From the NCBI RefSeq assembly GCF_008930665.1, contig NZ_PQMG01000002.1, positions 124,001 to 188,000 on the forward strand: DNA of 64,000 nt, in the 5' to 3' direction. Below are positions 50,330-59,440 of this stretch, piece by piece (position 1 is the first letter of the stretch; every line of letters starts with the position of its first letter). Under the pieces are notes generated by a model. It was not told where the DNA came from and ran no database searches. It saw only the letters and a program-made list of their open reading frames with translations. The position numbers and the translations under genes were made by a program. This stretch comes from Corynebacterium sp. 74A (GTDB lineage: Bacteria > Actinomycetota > Actinomycetes > Mycobacteriales > Mycobacteriaceae).

Positions 50330-50758
50330 CTACTCGGCGGCGCGGCGGCCGAGGTTGAGCACTGCCGCTCGCCAGAGGGCATAATCCTCCGGCTCGTCTT
50401 CCCGGTAGTTGTCCACGGCGCGGATACCGGAACGCACCTGCTCGATATCGTCATCGCTGATATCGGAGCCATCGGCGCCGACAAAGAGCACCGGCCCGCA
50501 GACGGCATTGGTGGGGTCGGTGAGGAAGGCGGAGTTTCCGGTGGTGGCCTCTTGGCGGCCCATGGATGCCACGGGGTTGGGCTCGGCGCCCTCGCTGGCC
50601 GCAGCGGCGGCGTAGAGCGCGGCCACGGTGGTGCCATCATCACGGAAGGTGACGGACAAACGCTGCCCATCGGCGCCGAGATACGAGGCGGCGTCCTCAA
50701 GCTCGAAGGTGATTAGCTGCGAAGAGGAATCGGGGTGTACGAGCAGGCCACGGGGCAT
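50330..50758 (-). CDS. conserved-looking hypothetical protein, 142 aa
   Basis: I do not recognise this family. The start MPRGLLVHPDSS follows AAAGG. The protein is soluble and acidic. A first part (LITFELEDAASYLG, RLSVTFRDDGTTVAALYA) alternates strands and helices. A second part ends in DDDIEQVRSGIRAVDNYRE, which could be a helix pair. A possible actinobacterial conserved hypothetical, downstream of tsaD; no link to t6A synthesis can be shown. Confidence 0.6.
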   Translation of the reverse strand: MPRGLLVHPDSSSQLITFELEDAASYLGADGQRLSVTFRDDGTTVAALYAAAAASEGAEPNPVASMGRQEATTGNSAFLTDPTNAVCGPVLFVGADGSDISDDDIEQVRSGIRAVDNYREDEPEDYALWRAAVLNLGRRAAE

Positions 50759-50910
50759 GGAGAAACAACCTTTGCTAGTTCTGCGTGAGGAGCGCGCGGG
50801 CGCAGGGACATCTTCTGTGTCTAACAGAGCAACCAACCCAAGCGCCTGCCCTCGCCGCATAATTCAGCAGATGTTTCCCAAAGTTTCACCCCGCGTGTGC
50901 GCGGCGGCAA

Positions 50911-51939
50911 CTAAGCCTGGGGCTGTTCCACCTCAAGCGAGGGGTCGGTGCCCACGCTGAGATCCGAGGGGGCGGCCCCGGCGCGAATCCGCTCGGCGCA
51001 GAGCGCGGCGATCATCACTCCGTTATCGGTGCAGTAGCTCAGCGGCGGCACCCGTAACTCGATGCCGGCGGAGCGGCAGCGCCGCTGGGCGAGCTCACGC
51101 AAGCGGGAATTGGCGGCCACTCCCCCGCCAAGCAGCAACACGCTGGCGCCGGTGTCGCGGCAGGCGCGCACCGCCTTGGCCGTGAGGACATCCACCACGG
51201 CTTCTTGGAAGGAGGCACACACATCGGGGATATCGATCACCTGGCCCTCGCGCTCGGCCTGCTCCACATAGCGGGCGACGGCGGTTTTGAGCCCGGAAAA
51301 GGAGAAGTCATAGGCGGATTTGCGCATGCCGCGGGGAAAGGCGATGGCCTTGGGGTTGCCGGTGCGGGCGAGGCGGTCGATCACGGGCCCGCCCGGGTAG
51401 CCGAGACGCAGCAGTCTAGCCACCTTGTCATAGGCTTCACCGGCGGCATCGTCCACGGTAGAGCCCAGTTCCACCATGGGCTCGCCTACGGCGCGCACCT
51501 CGAGTAGCTGGGTGTGCCCGCCGGAGACCAGCAGCGCCACGCAGTGCGGCAGCTGCTCGCCGTCGATATTGGCGACGGCCACGTGGCCGCCGAGGTGATT
51601 GAGCCCGTAGAAGTCCACGCCCCAGGCCGCGGCATAGGCCTTCGCGGCGGAGGCGCCCACCAGCAGCGCGCCGGCAAGGCCGGGGCCCACGGTGGCAGCC
51701 ACGACATCGGGTTTGTCGATGCCGGCCTCGCGCAGGGCTTGGTGCATCACCGGTTGGATGGATTCCAAGTGGGCGCGGGAGGCGATTTCGGGCACCACGC
51801 CGCCGAAGCGGGCGTGCTGGTCCATGGAGGAGGCGACGGCATTGGCGCGGACGGCCATGCGGCCATCCTCGAAGAGCTCGATGATGCCGACACCGGTTTC
51901 GTCGCAGGATGATTCGATCCCGCAGATAAAGCGTGACAC
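50911..51939 (-). CDS. tsaD: TsaD, tRNA t6A-modification enzyme
   Basis: The protein has 342 residues of the Kae1/Gcp family. Motifs: [13 protein letters not shown], metal His in [29 protein letters not shown], and [10 protein letters not shown] with the second metal region. With TsaB and TsaE it attaches threonylcarbamoyl to A37 of ANN-decoding tRNAs. GTG 51939 is 14 bases past rimI. Confidence 0.97.
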   Translation of the reverse strand: MSRFICGIESSCDETGVGIIELFEDGRMAVRANAVASSMDQHARFGGVVPEIASRAHLESIQPVMHQALREAGIDKPDVVAATVGPGLAGALLVGASAAKAYAAAWGVDFYGLNHLGGHVAVANIDGEQLPHCVALLVSGGHTQLLEVRAVGEPMVELGSTVDDAAGEAYDKVARLLRLGYPGGPVIDRLARTGNPKAIAFPRGMRKSAYDFSFSGLKTAVARYVEQAEREGQVIDIPDVCASFQEAVVDVLTAKAVRACRDTGASVLLLGGGVAANSRLRELAQRRCRSAGIELRVPPLSYCTDNGVMIAALCAERIRAGAAPSDLSVGTDPSLEVEQPQA

Positions 51940-51953
51940 GACTCTGTATTGAC

Positions 51954-52499
51954 CTAGCTGGGGTTGGGGGCGCCGTGCGGGTTGCGCTGCATCACATAGG
52001 CATCGGCGCCGGAGGGCTGATAGTAGTTCTTGCGCTCGTCGATAACGCCGAAGCCATAGCGCTGGTAAAGCGTCACCGCGGCGGTGTTATCGGTGCGGCA
52101 TTCGAGGAAGATCGGCCCCTCATAATAGTCGGCCACGTCCACGAAAACCTGCAGCATGAGGGTGGCGATGCCCTGGCGGCGGTAGTCGGGGTCCACGCCA
52201 ATGGTGTGGATCTCGAACTCGGGATCATCCTCCGGTCCGAGCATGGCGAGGCCGGCATAGCCCACGAGCACGCCATTGTCTTCGTAGCCGATATAGATGG
52301 TGCGGCCGGCGAACTCATAGTAGAAGGCCTGCTCGCTCCACGGATCATCCTCGCCGAAGAGCTGCTTTTCCAGCTGGGCGCAGCGCGGGGCATCCTCGTT
52401 GTTCAACAGGCGCAGCGCGTCGGGCAGGATCAGCTGCCCATCGTCGTCGGTGATCGCAGGGCGCGGGGTGGATGATGACGCAGGGTTGGAGTCACTCAC
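51954..52499 (-). CDS. rimI: RimI-type protein N-acetyltransferase
   Basis: The protein has 181 residues of the GNAT family. The acetyl-CoA loop is RRQGIAT in [17 protein letters not shown], and the late motif is [13 protein letters not shown]. RimI acetylates ribosomal protein S18 or other N-termini, and is often linked to tsaB/tsaD. The 25-residue N-terminal leader is Pro/Ser rich. A GTG start is used. Confidence 0.92.
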   Translation of the reverse strand: MSDSNPASSSTPRPAITDDDGQLILPDALRLLNNEDAPRCAQLEKQLFGEDDPWSEQAFYYEFAGRTIYIGYEDNGVLVGYAGLAMLGPEDDPEFEIHTIGVDPDYRRQGIATLMLQVFVDVADYYEGPIFLECRTDNTAAVTLYQRYGFGVIDERKNYYQPSGADAYVMQRNPHGAPNPS

Positions 52500-52611
52500 G
52501 GGAACAGTTCACACTTCCTTGACGGGTCTCACTCGGTGTTGATGGGCGATGCCCGGCGCTACACGGGCGGTGCCGCGATGCGCCGCTTATCTTCGACACT
52601 ATACGCAGCCG

Positions 52612-53286
52612 CTAGCCCAGATTGATGTCGGGGATCGCCGGCGATAGCGGCTGCGGCGCGGGTTCCACGGCATCGGGCCGGCGCAAATAGAGCGGCACCA
52701 GCGGCTCGGGCTCACGCCCCCAGTCCGCCACCGCCACCAGCGATGCCGGGGTGGGGCTGATATCCACGCGCCGCGCCGTGGCGGGCAGCTCAATGTGCGC
52801 GGGGCAGTTGAGCACCTCCACCGGATCATCCTGCAGCAGCTCGGCCACATGGGCGGGGGCGTGCACCTCGGGGCCGGCGCTGCGCTGGCCGTCGCGGTAG
52901 CGGGACCAGTAGACCTCGCGGCGGCGGGCGTCGGTGGCCACGAGGAGGCTACTGGGCGGGGAGGTGGCGTCGATAAGCTGCTGGGCGATCGCATCGTGGG
53001 AGACCACTCCGTGCACGGGGATGCCGAGCGCATCGCCGAGGGCGGCGGCAGTGGCCATGCCCACGCGCAGGCCGGTGAAGGGCCCCGGGCCGCAGCCGAC
53101 CACGATGGCGTCGAGATCAGGCAGGGTGCAGCCGGCGCGGGCGGCGCAGTCTTGGATGGTAGGAATAAGCACCTCATTGTGCTTGCGGCAGTCGCGCACC
53201 AGCTGCACGGCGAGCTCGCCGTGGGCGGTGTCGACGATGCCGGCGACAAGTGTAGGTGTGGAGGTATCGATGGCTAAGCACAACAC
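52612..53286 (-). CDS. tsaB: TsaB, t6A complex subunit
   Basis: The protein has 224 residues, an inactive Kae1 relative. N-terminus LCLAIDTSTPTLVAGI and the GPGPFTGLRVGMATAAALG loop are typical. It bridges TsaD and TsaE. GTG 53286 is the start. It contains an exact copy of the recurring 13-mer, read as LIDA. The gene is separated from rimI by 112 bases. Confidence 0.94.
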   Translation of the reverse strand: MLCLAIDTSTPTLVAGIVDTAHGELAVQLVRDCRKHNEVLIPTIQDCAARAGCTLPDLDAIVVGCGPGPFTGLRVGMATAAALGDALGIPVHGVVSHDAIAQQLIDATSPPSSLLVATDARRREVYWSRYRDGQRSAGPEVHAPAHVAELLQDDPVEVLNCPAHIELPATARRVDISPTPASLVAVADWGREPEPLVPLYLRRPDAVEPAPQPLSPAIPDINLG

Positions 53287-53323
53287 GATGTATCACCCTA
53301 CCCACCCGCTAGGCTAGAAGCCT

Positions 53324-53776
53324 ATGCAGGCAACAGTGACCACCGCCGTGGGCGCTTTTACTCTCACCGCGGGCCCGCAGGGTATTACCCGGGTGAGTTT
53401 CGGCGCGGAGCAGCCCATCGCCCCAGCTTCTGACCTGCTGCGCCAGGCGTGCGAGGAGTTGTGTGCCTATGCCGCGGGCGAGCGCCGGCGGTTCTCGGTG
53501 GCGTGGGATTCTCGCCCCCACACCGCTTTTCGACGCCATCTCTACGCCGCCCTGAGCACCGTGGACTATGGCGAGACCATTAGCTACGCCCAGCTCGCAG
53601 CGCGGGCCGGGCATCCCCAGGCGGTGCGCGCCACCGGCACGGCGCTCCGGCTGAATCCTGTGCCCGTGTTTCTGCCCTGCCATCGGATTCTGCGCGGCGA
53701 CGGCACTATCGGCGGCTATGCCGGCGGGGTGGAGCTGAAGCGCCGGCTGCTGCGCCTGGAGGGCGTGGAGATCTAG
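53324..53776 (+). CDS. ogt: methylated-DNA-protein cysteine methyltransferase
   Basis: The protein has 150 residues. The acceptor Cys is in FLPCHRIL, with the helix-turn-helix YAQLAARAGHPQAVRATGTAL before it. It repairs O6-alkylguanine by irreversible self-alkylation. It is divergent from tsaB (37 bases) and its end overlaps the MFS gene by 4 bases on the opposite strand. Confidence 0.93.
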   Translation: MQATVTTAVGAFTLTAGPQGITRVSFGAEQPIAPASDLLRQACEELCAYAAGERRRFSVAWDSRPHTAFRRHLYAALSTVDYGETISYAQLAARAGHPQAVRATGTALRLNPVPVFLPCHRILRGDGTIGGYAGGVELKRRLLRLEGVEI

Positions 53777-55227
53777 TCTGCGGTGGCGCGGCGCTGGCGA
53801 ACATCGTGCACCCCGATCGTGGTGGCGCTGAGCATGATGACGACGATGATGCCGAAACTGCCGGCCACGGCCACCGGCCAGGCCACGCGCTCCAGCAGGG
53901 TGAAGAGCACAGCGGTAATCATGGCCAGGCCGATGGCGGTGCCGATGCGCTGGCCCACCTGCAACACCGCCCCAGAGGAACCGGCATAGTTTTGGGGCAC
54001 ATCCGCCAGCGACAAGGTTTGGTTCGGGCTGATCACGCTGCCCTGCCCCACGCCGACGATGCCGAGGGTGGCCACCAGCCACCACTCGCTGAGCATGCCG
54101 CGGTGCTCGCCGAGGATCACCAGGATGCTCAAGATCATGCCGGTGGTGGCCACGAGCATGCCGCCCACGACCAGTGGGCGGCCGAGGTCCATCACTCGCC
54201 GGCCGGCCCAGTCCGCAGAGAGCGAGGAGGCCAGCGCGGCGGGGATCCCCACGGAGCCGGCCACAAGCGCCGAGTATCCCAAACCTTGCTGGAAGTACAT
54301 GGCCACGATCACCCAGATGCTGGTGATGCCCAAAAAATACAGCGAGGATAGTGCGGCACCATTGCGGAAACTCGAGACAACCAGCACATCGAGATCCACC
54401 ATGGGGGCGTGGCCGGAATCCTTATAGGAGCGTTCCCAGCGCACAAAAGCGGTGAGCAGCAGCAGGGAGACCAGTACTAAGCCCCACACCCACGGCCGTT
54501 CTTTTCCCTCCACGAAAGGCAGCAGGAAGAGCAGCACGGCGCTGGTCAGCAGCGCTACGCCCACGGGGTCGATGGCGCGGATCACCGAGGAGATCTTGTA
54601 GCTGCCGTCCGGCGTGCGCACCGGATCGGCGCTCGCCAGCGGCCGCGGGAACCATAAAAGCCCCAAGATCAGCACGATCAGCCCGATAGGCAGATTGACG
54701 AACATGGTGAGCTGCCAGCCTAAGTCTTCCCCGCCGAGACCGATGAGGAACCCGCCGAGCACAGGGCCAATGGCCACCGCGATGCCCACGGTGGAGCCGA
54801 AGAAACCAAAGGCACGGCCGCGTTCTTTGCCGGTGAAATAGTACTGAATCATGCCGATCAGCTGCGGATTCATTAACCCCGCACCCATGCCCTGCACCAG
54901 CCGAGCTCCCACGAGGAAGGCGGGAGTAGGCGACAGGCCACCTGCGACGGAGCCGCTGAGGAACACAATCAGGCCGATGAGGAAAAACCCAGGGCGGCCG
55001 AAAATATCTCCGGCCCGACCGGCGGGCACGAGGAAGGCACCAAAGACGAGTGTGTAGCCGGAGAGCACCCATTGGATATCGGTGTGGGTGGCACCCAGGC
55101 CGGCCTGGATCGCGGGCAGCGCCACGTTCATGATGCTCACGGACATCAGGGACATAAACACGGACACGAGCATGAGCCCGAGGATTTTCCAGCGAATAGG
55201 ATCCGCGGCAGCGGGGGTGGTACTCAA
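53773..55227 (-). CDS. MFS exporter, DHA2 (EmrB/QacA-type)
   Basis: The protein has 484 residues with about 14 predicted helices. Antiporter motif A, GRAGDIFGR, follows the second helix, and motif C, GPVLGGFLIG, is in the fifth. Drug or metabolite efflux by H+ antiport is likely; the substrate is unknown. It lies, with ogt and the DUF418 gene, between tsaB and tsaE, which are adjacent in M. tuberculosis. Confidence 0.88.
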   Translation of the reverse strand: MSTTPAAADPIRWKILGLMLVSVFMSLMSVSIMNVALPAIQAGLGATHTDIQWVLSGYTLVFGAFLVPAGRAGDIFGRPGFFLIGLIVFLSGSVAGGLSPTPAFLVGARLVQGMGAGLMNPQLIGMIQYYFTGKERGRAFGFFGSTVGIAVAIGPVLGGFLIGLGGEDLGWQLTMFVNLPIGLIVLILGLLWFPRPLASADPVRTPDGSYKISSVIRAIDPVGVALLTSAVLLFLLPFVEGKERPWVWGLVLVSLLLLTAFVRWERSYKDSGHAPMVDLDVLVVSSFRNGAALSSLYFLGITSIWVIVAMYFQQGLGYSALVAGSVGIPAALASSLSADWAGRRVMDLGRPLVVGGMLVATTGMILSILVILGEHRGMLSEWWLVATLGIVGVGQGSVISPNQTLSLADVPQNYAGSSGAVLQVGQRIGTAIGLAMITAVLFTLLERVAWPVAVAGSFGIIVVIMLSATTIGVHDVRQRRATAD

Positions 55228-55482
55228 CTGCTTAGTCTCCTCATCTATCCATCGTCACCACACTGGGCTCGTCCTTCATCGGCGCCGATCATGCACAGCC
55301 GCAGCGTCGCTCCCACACAAACCTAATACGGCGGGAACGCGATATTTCTCAATGCCGACGTGCTGGGCCGAGCACTCCCCGAAAAAATTCGTGGAATAGT
55401 GCTCCGGCTGAACGCAGCACCACCCTACTCATACTCCTCTTTCTCCGGCGCCGCCCACTGGACGCGCCTACAGTTATGAGCC

Positions 55483-56955
55483 ATGGCGACATCACCGCGG
55501 AGAGTCGATGGGCTCGATATCGCACGGGCGCTCGCGATCATCGGCATGATGTACGCGCACACCGTGTATCACGGGCCGAGCGTACTCATAGATCTTTCGG
55601 ACGGCTATCCTTCTACCCTCTTCGCCGTGCTCAGCGGCATCACCTTGGCCATCATCGTGGATAGACATCACTGGAGCGTGGCCACCATCAGAGGCATCGC
55701 CCTAATCGCGGTGAGTATCGTCCTCACGCCCTTCAGCGGCGCGATCGCCGTCGTCCTCGGTACCATTGGCGTGGCGCAGATCCTGCTCGCGCCCCTCGCG
55801 CAGTGGAGCACGCGGCGCTTAGTCATTCTCACCGCGGTGCTCGTGCTTATCGCGCCGTTGCTGCAAAAGGCGCTTCTTATGTCGATGAGCCCTGTCGGCC
55901 TGATAGGAGACGGCGTCTATCCGCTGCCGGCATGGCTGGCCTACACCCTCCTCGGAGTCCTGCTCGCCAGGGTGTATTGGGCGCGAGCGCTGCTGTGGTG
56001 TATCCCCGCCGGCGTAGGTGCCGTACTTGCCCGCTCTGTGCTTATTGGCCACGCCGATTCTTTTCTCGCCCCCGCGGGGATGGCAGACTCGCCGTTATCC
56101 GCTGCGCTGCAGTTCTATCTGCTGCCGCTGCCTCACAGCGGCTCCATCGGCGATATGGTGGCTACTGGGCTTGCGGCCGTGGCCGTCATCGTGGCCCTGC
56201 GATATGCCCACTTCTACCCGCTGCAGGCCATCGGCTCCATGGCCCTGACGGTCTACGTCACCCACGTTCTACTCACCGCGCCTTTGACGGCGGCGCTCAA
56301 CCCCTCGACGGATGGCTATTCCTCCGCCCCAGCGTTCGGTTCCTCTGCATTCGGCACAGATGACACAGACACAGCTCCGGGCAGCACACGCTACGAAGAA
56401 GGCGACTCGGTGGCCGGCCCCGCGGAAGCAGAGGTGTTGCAGCAGCGCCAGCGCGCCCTGGATGTGCTTCACATGCGCCTGCGCGGGCCCCTCAACAGCG
56501 AGCAGTTCGAGCGTGCTCTGAGCGAGTACACCCTGGACTATTACATGGCCGAGCCCGATCCCGTTGTCGGCTCACCGGCGCCGCTGTCTGCCGAGCAGCA
56601 ACAGCTCCGCGATGAGCTTCTCGCACTCGACTCCCCCGCGGCCGCCAAAGAGAGTGCTGAGCGCTTCATCGGCGAGTACTCCCCCGATGCAGATGGCAGC
56701 GTCGGCGAGATCCCGACACCAGACGCCGAGCCCTATAGCTGGCAGGACGTGAGTGTGCTCAGCATCCAACTGTTGATCGTCCTGCTCGGCACCTCGCTCT
56801 ATCGCCTGCGCTGGCGGCGCGGCCCCATGGAATATCTGCTTCACCGCCTCAGCATTGCCACGAGCACCAGCGGCGGCGAGCCGCCCTCGCGCTCACCATC
56901 GTGGGTGCTGCGGAGCGGACGTCCACGCGCAGCTAGTGCCACTGCCAAGAAATGA
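55483..56955 (+). CDS. DUF418/acyltransferase-like multi-pass membrane protein
   Basis: The protein has 490 residues. The N-terminus VDGLDIARALAIIGMMYAH is the first helix of the YeiB/HGSNAT-like acyltransferase group; about nine helices follow. A 160-residue soluble acidic insert (about 285-435) precedes the last helix and the DUF418 end RRGPMEYLLHRLS. Transfer of an acyl group across the membrane is the family's assumed role; the substrate is unknown. Its last 23 bases overlap tsaE on the other strand. Confidence 0.72.
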   Translation: MATSPRRVDGLDIARALAIIGMMYAHTVYHGPSVLIDLSDGYPSTLFAVLSGITLAIIVDRHHWSVATIRGIALIAVSIVLTPFSGAIAVVLGTIGVAQILLAPLAQWSTRRLVILTAVLVLIAPLLQKALLMSMSPVGLIGDGVYPLPAWLAYTLLGVLLARVYWARALLWCIPAGVGAVLARSVLIGHADSFLAPAGMADSPLSAALQFYLLPLPHSGSIGDMVATGLAAVAVIVALRYAHFYPLQAIGSMALTVYVTHVLLTAPLTAALNPSTDGYSSAPAFGSSAFGTDDTDTAPGSTRYEEGDSVAGPAEAEVLQQRQRALDVLHMRLRGPLNSEQFERALSEYTLDYYMAEPDPVVGSPAPLSAEQQQLRDELLALDSPAAAKESAERFIGEYSPDADGSVGEIPTPDAEPYSWQDVSVLSIQLLIVLLGTSLYRLRWRRGPMEYLLHRLSIATSTSGGEPPSRSPSWVLRSGRPRAASATAKK

Positions 56956-57421
56956 GGCGCGCCTCCGAATCTGGGTCGGCCTCCACCGCGGAATGGCGAT
57001 CGAGGGTGAGCAGCAGATAATGCTCGGCGAGCTGCTCCATCAAGCCCTTGCCCCACTCGGCCACCACCACCGCCTCGTGCAGCTCGCTATCCATATCCAA
57101 AGAGTCAAGCGCCCCCACCGGATCCACCGGGCCGCTGCCCTCCCCGAGCAGCCGATACGCATCCACGTGGATCAGGCTCGGGCCGCTGCCGCGCGGGCGA
57201 TGCTCCCGGGCGATAGTAAAGGTCGGCGAGGTCACCCGCCCCTTCACATTCATACCGCGGGCGACGCCCTGGGTGAGGCTGGTTTTTCCCGCCCCCAGCG
57301 GGCCATCCAGAATCACCACATCCCCAGCCTCGAGGACACGGCCGAGCCGTTCCCCGAAGGCGTGGGTGTCCTCCAATTCCTCGCAACGCTCCTGCCCAGA
57401 GGCGGGCCACTCTTTAAGCAT
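56933..57421 (-). CDS. tsaE: TsaE, t6A ATPase
   Basis: The protein has 162 residues. Walker A is GPLGAGKTSL, with SPTFTI and VDAYRL next, and VVAEWGKG later. It energises the TsaB-TsaD cycle. It starts six bases after alr on the minus strand, as in M. tuberculosis (alr-tsaE). Confidence 0.95.
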   Translation of the reverse strand: MLKEWPASGQERCEELEDTHAFGERLGRVLEAGDVVILDGPLGAGKTSLTQGVARGMNVKGRVTSPTFTIAREHRPRGSGPSLIHVDAYRLLGEGSGPVDPVGALDSLDMDSELHEAVVVAEWGKGLMEQLAEHYLLLTLDRHSAVEADPDSEARLISWQWH

Positions 57422-57427
57422 CTACTC

Positions 57428-58591
57428 CTACTCCTCCACTGGGTTGTGCTGCTGAGCCGGCAGATAGTGCCGCACCGTCCGTCCCTTCGGGGCGCACACC
57501 ATCTCATAGGCGATCGTGCCGGCGGCCGCGGCGAGCTCAGCAGCGGTCATCTCTCCCGCGCTGCCATCGCCACAGAGCACCACCTCATCACCGATGGCCA
57601 CCCCCTGTGCATTATCCCCGAGGTCCACCACGATCTGATCCATACACACCCGACCGATCTGCCGATAGCGCTGGCCCTTGATACTCACCCATAGATCGGA
57701 TTCGCCGCGCCGGGTCTGCACGGCGCGCGGCAGCCCATCGGCGTAGCCCACCGCCACCACGGCGGTCACGCTCTCCCGCGGGGCACGCCACGTCAGCCCG
57801 TAGCTAACGCCCTCGCCGGCATGGGTGGTTTTGATGGTGGTCACCCGCGCCGTCCACCGCATCGCGGGGATAAGCCCCCACTCCTTAACGTCTCTTCCGG
57901 CGAAGGGGGAGACCCCATAGAGCGCCAGCCCGGGACGGATGGCCTCGAAGTAGAGATCGGGGCGCGTCAGGGTGGCTGGGGAATTGGCCAGATGCCGCAG
58001 CCGCGGGCGCAGGCCGCAGCGCTGGGCGCAATCCCAGGCGCGGCGCAGCAACTCTGCTTGGGCGTCGATGCTGCTATTGCCGGGATCATCGGCGCAGGCC
58101 AGGTGGCTGAAAATACCATCGACCGTCACCGTAGGGGCGGCGGCGAGCAGGTGAAAGATCTCCTCCCACTCCTCTTCATCCACCCCCGAGCGATTCAGCC
58201 CGGTATCCACCTTCACGTGCACGGTGATAGGTCGCCCCTGTAGCTGGGCAATAAGACTACGGGCCTGCTCCATGTTCGCGATGCCCAGCACCACTCCCGC
58301 CTCGAGCGCAGCATCAAGGTCCTGGGCGGGATGCCAGAGCCAGCACAGCACCGGCTGCTCATAGCCGCGTAGGCGCAGCGCGGCGACCAGCTCGAGCGCC
58401 TCAGGCAGGGTGGCCACCCCAAACATATCGGCGCCCTCGCGCGCCATCACGGCAGCGCATTCCGCCATGCCATGGCCATAGGCATCGGCCTTCACCACTG
58501 CGATGAGCTGGGCATTCCCGGCGCGCGCCTTGAGCGCACGGGTATTGTGCGCAATCGCCTCAAGATCAATGGTGGTGCTGAGCAAATCCAT
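57428..58591 (-). CDS. alr: alanine racemase
   Basis: The protein has 387 residues. PLP lysine is in AVVKADAYGHG. The second catalytic Tyr is in the GEGVSYGLTWRA segment, and the C-terminal beta domain is complete. It makes D-alanine for peptidoglycan. I chose MDLLSTTIDLEAI (58591), whose pattern matches the family, over ATG 58600; both have poor ribosome sites. Confidence 0.94.
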   Translation of the reverse strand: MDLLSTTIDLEAIAHNTRALKARAGNAQLIAVVKADAYGHGMAECAAVMAREGADMFGVATLPEALELVAALRLRGYEQPVLCWLWHPAQDLDAALEAGVVLGIANMEQARSLIAQLQGRPITVHVKVDTGLNRSGVDEEEWEEIFHLLAAAPTVTVDGIFSHLACADDPGNSSIDAQAELLRRAWDCAQRCGLRPRLRHLANSPATLTRPDLYFEAIRPGLALYGVSPFAGRDVKEWGLIPAMRWTARVTTIKTTHAGEGVSYGLTWRAPRESVTAVVAVGYADGLPRAVQTRRGESDLWVSIKGQRYRQIGRVCMDQIVVDLGDNAQGVAIGDEVVLCGDGSAGEMTAAELAAAAGTIAYEMVCAPKGRTVRHYLPAQQHNPVEE

Positions 58592-58634
58592 AAGCCACAT
58601 TGTGCCACTGTCACCGCAGCGTAGGATGAACCGC

Positions 58635-59372
58635 ATGTTCGTTTCCGCTGCCCGCCGCCCTCACCTGTCACGATCGCGGTGCTCAGCGCTTATCGACGTC
58701 GCCCTCCTGGTCGGCAGCCTCGCCATCATCAATTCCCTCGCCCACTTCACCGAGCTGGCGTCCTATCGTTCCACGGTGCCGCTCGGAGTAGCGGCGATGG
58801 TGCTGCTGTCCTTCGCCCGCGGCTATACCCCACAAGCGATGGGGATCTCCCGGTCCACACTGCGCCGTGGCGCGCGCTGGGCTGGGATATCGATAGCGGC
58901 AGTCATCCTCGTGGTGGGCGCCGGGCTGGCGTTGCCGTTTACACGCGAGTTCTTCCTCAATGATTCCTACGCCACTCTGCGCCGCGCCCTGCTGGCCGCG
59001 CTGGTGATTATCCCGCTGCAAACCGTGGTTCCGGAGGAGCTGGCTTTTCGCGGCATGCTGCACGTCTCCCTCGCTCGCCTCGGCGGCACCAAGCTGGTGT
59101 TTGGGGCGGGTTCTGTGTTGTTCGGGCTGTGGCATATCAGCTCCTCGCTGGGACTGACTGCCTCCAACGCGGGCCTGTCGGGGTTACTCGGCTCCGGCAG
59201 CCTCGCCACCTGGATCGGGGTGGGCTTAGCGGTACTGGCCACCGCCGGTGCTGGGGCGGTACTCACCTGGCTGCGCCACCATACCGATAGCGTGATCGCC
59301 CCCATTGGTTTGCACTGGGCACTCAACGCCACCGGGGCGCTGGCGGCCGCGGCGGCGTGGACGTGGCTCTAG
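58635..59372 (+). CDS. CPBP-family intramembrane metalloprotease-like protein
   Basis: The protein has 245 residues with about seven helices. Abi/CPBP motifs are intact: EELAFRG (Glu-Glu and Arg), FGLWH and IGLHWALN. Members are intramembrane proteases or bacteriocin-immunity proteins; the substrate here is unknown. AGGA lies 8 bases before the chosen start; ATG 58626 is in frame. Confidence 0.82.
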   Translation: MFVSAARRPHLSRSRCSALIDVALLVGSLAIINSLAHFTELASYRSTVPLGVAAMVLLSFARGYTPQAMGISRSTLRRGARWAGISIAAVILVVGAGLALPFTREFFLNDSYATLRRALLAALVIIPLQTVVPEELAFRGMLHVSLARLGGTKLVFGAGSVLFGLWHISSSLGLTASNAGLSGLLGSGSLATWIGVGLAVLATAGAGAVLTWLRHHTDSVIAPIGLHWALNATGALAAAAAWTWL

Positions 59373-59375
59373 GAC

Positions 59376-59388
59376 GGCGTCGATAAGC
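59376..59388 (+). repeat. interspersed 13-mer GGCGTCGATAAGC, intergenic copy
   Basis: An exact copy, four bases after the CPBP gene and directly before the glmS terminator. It matches the arrangement at 7946 and 19154, where a copy also touches a terminator. Confidence 0.7.
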
Positions 59389-59390
59389 AA

Positions 59391-59430
59391 AAAACTCGAG
59401 CACCACGGCATGTGGGCTCGAGTTCTTTTT
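59391..59430. terminator. bidirectional terminator, CPBP gene / glmS
   Basis: The stem AACTCGAGC / GCTCGAGTT is extended by CCAC / GTGG, and is followed by CTTTTT on the plus strand and TTTTTT on the minus strand. Confidence 0.85.
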
Positions 59431-59440
59431 GCTGCTGGGA

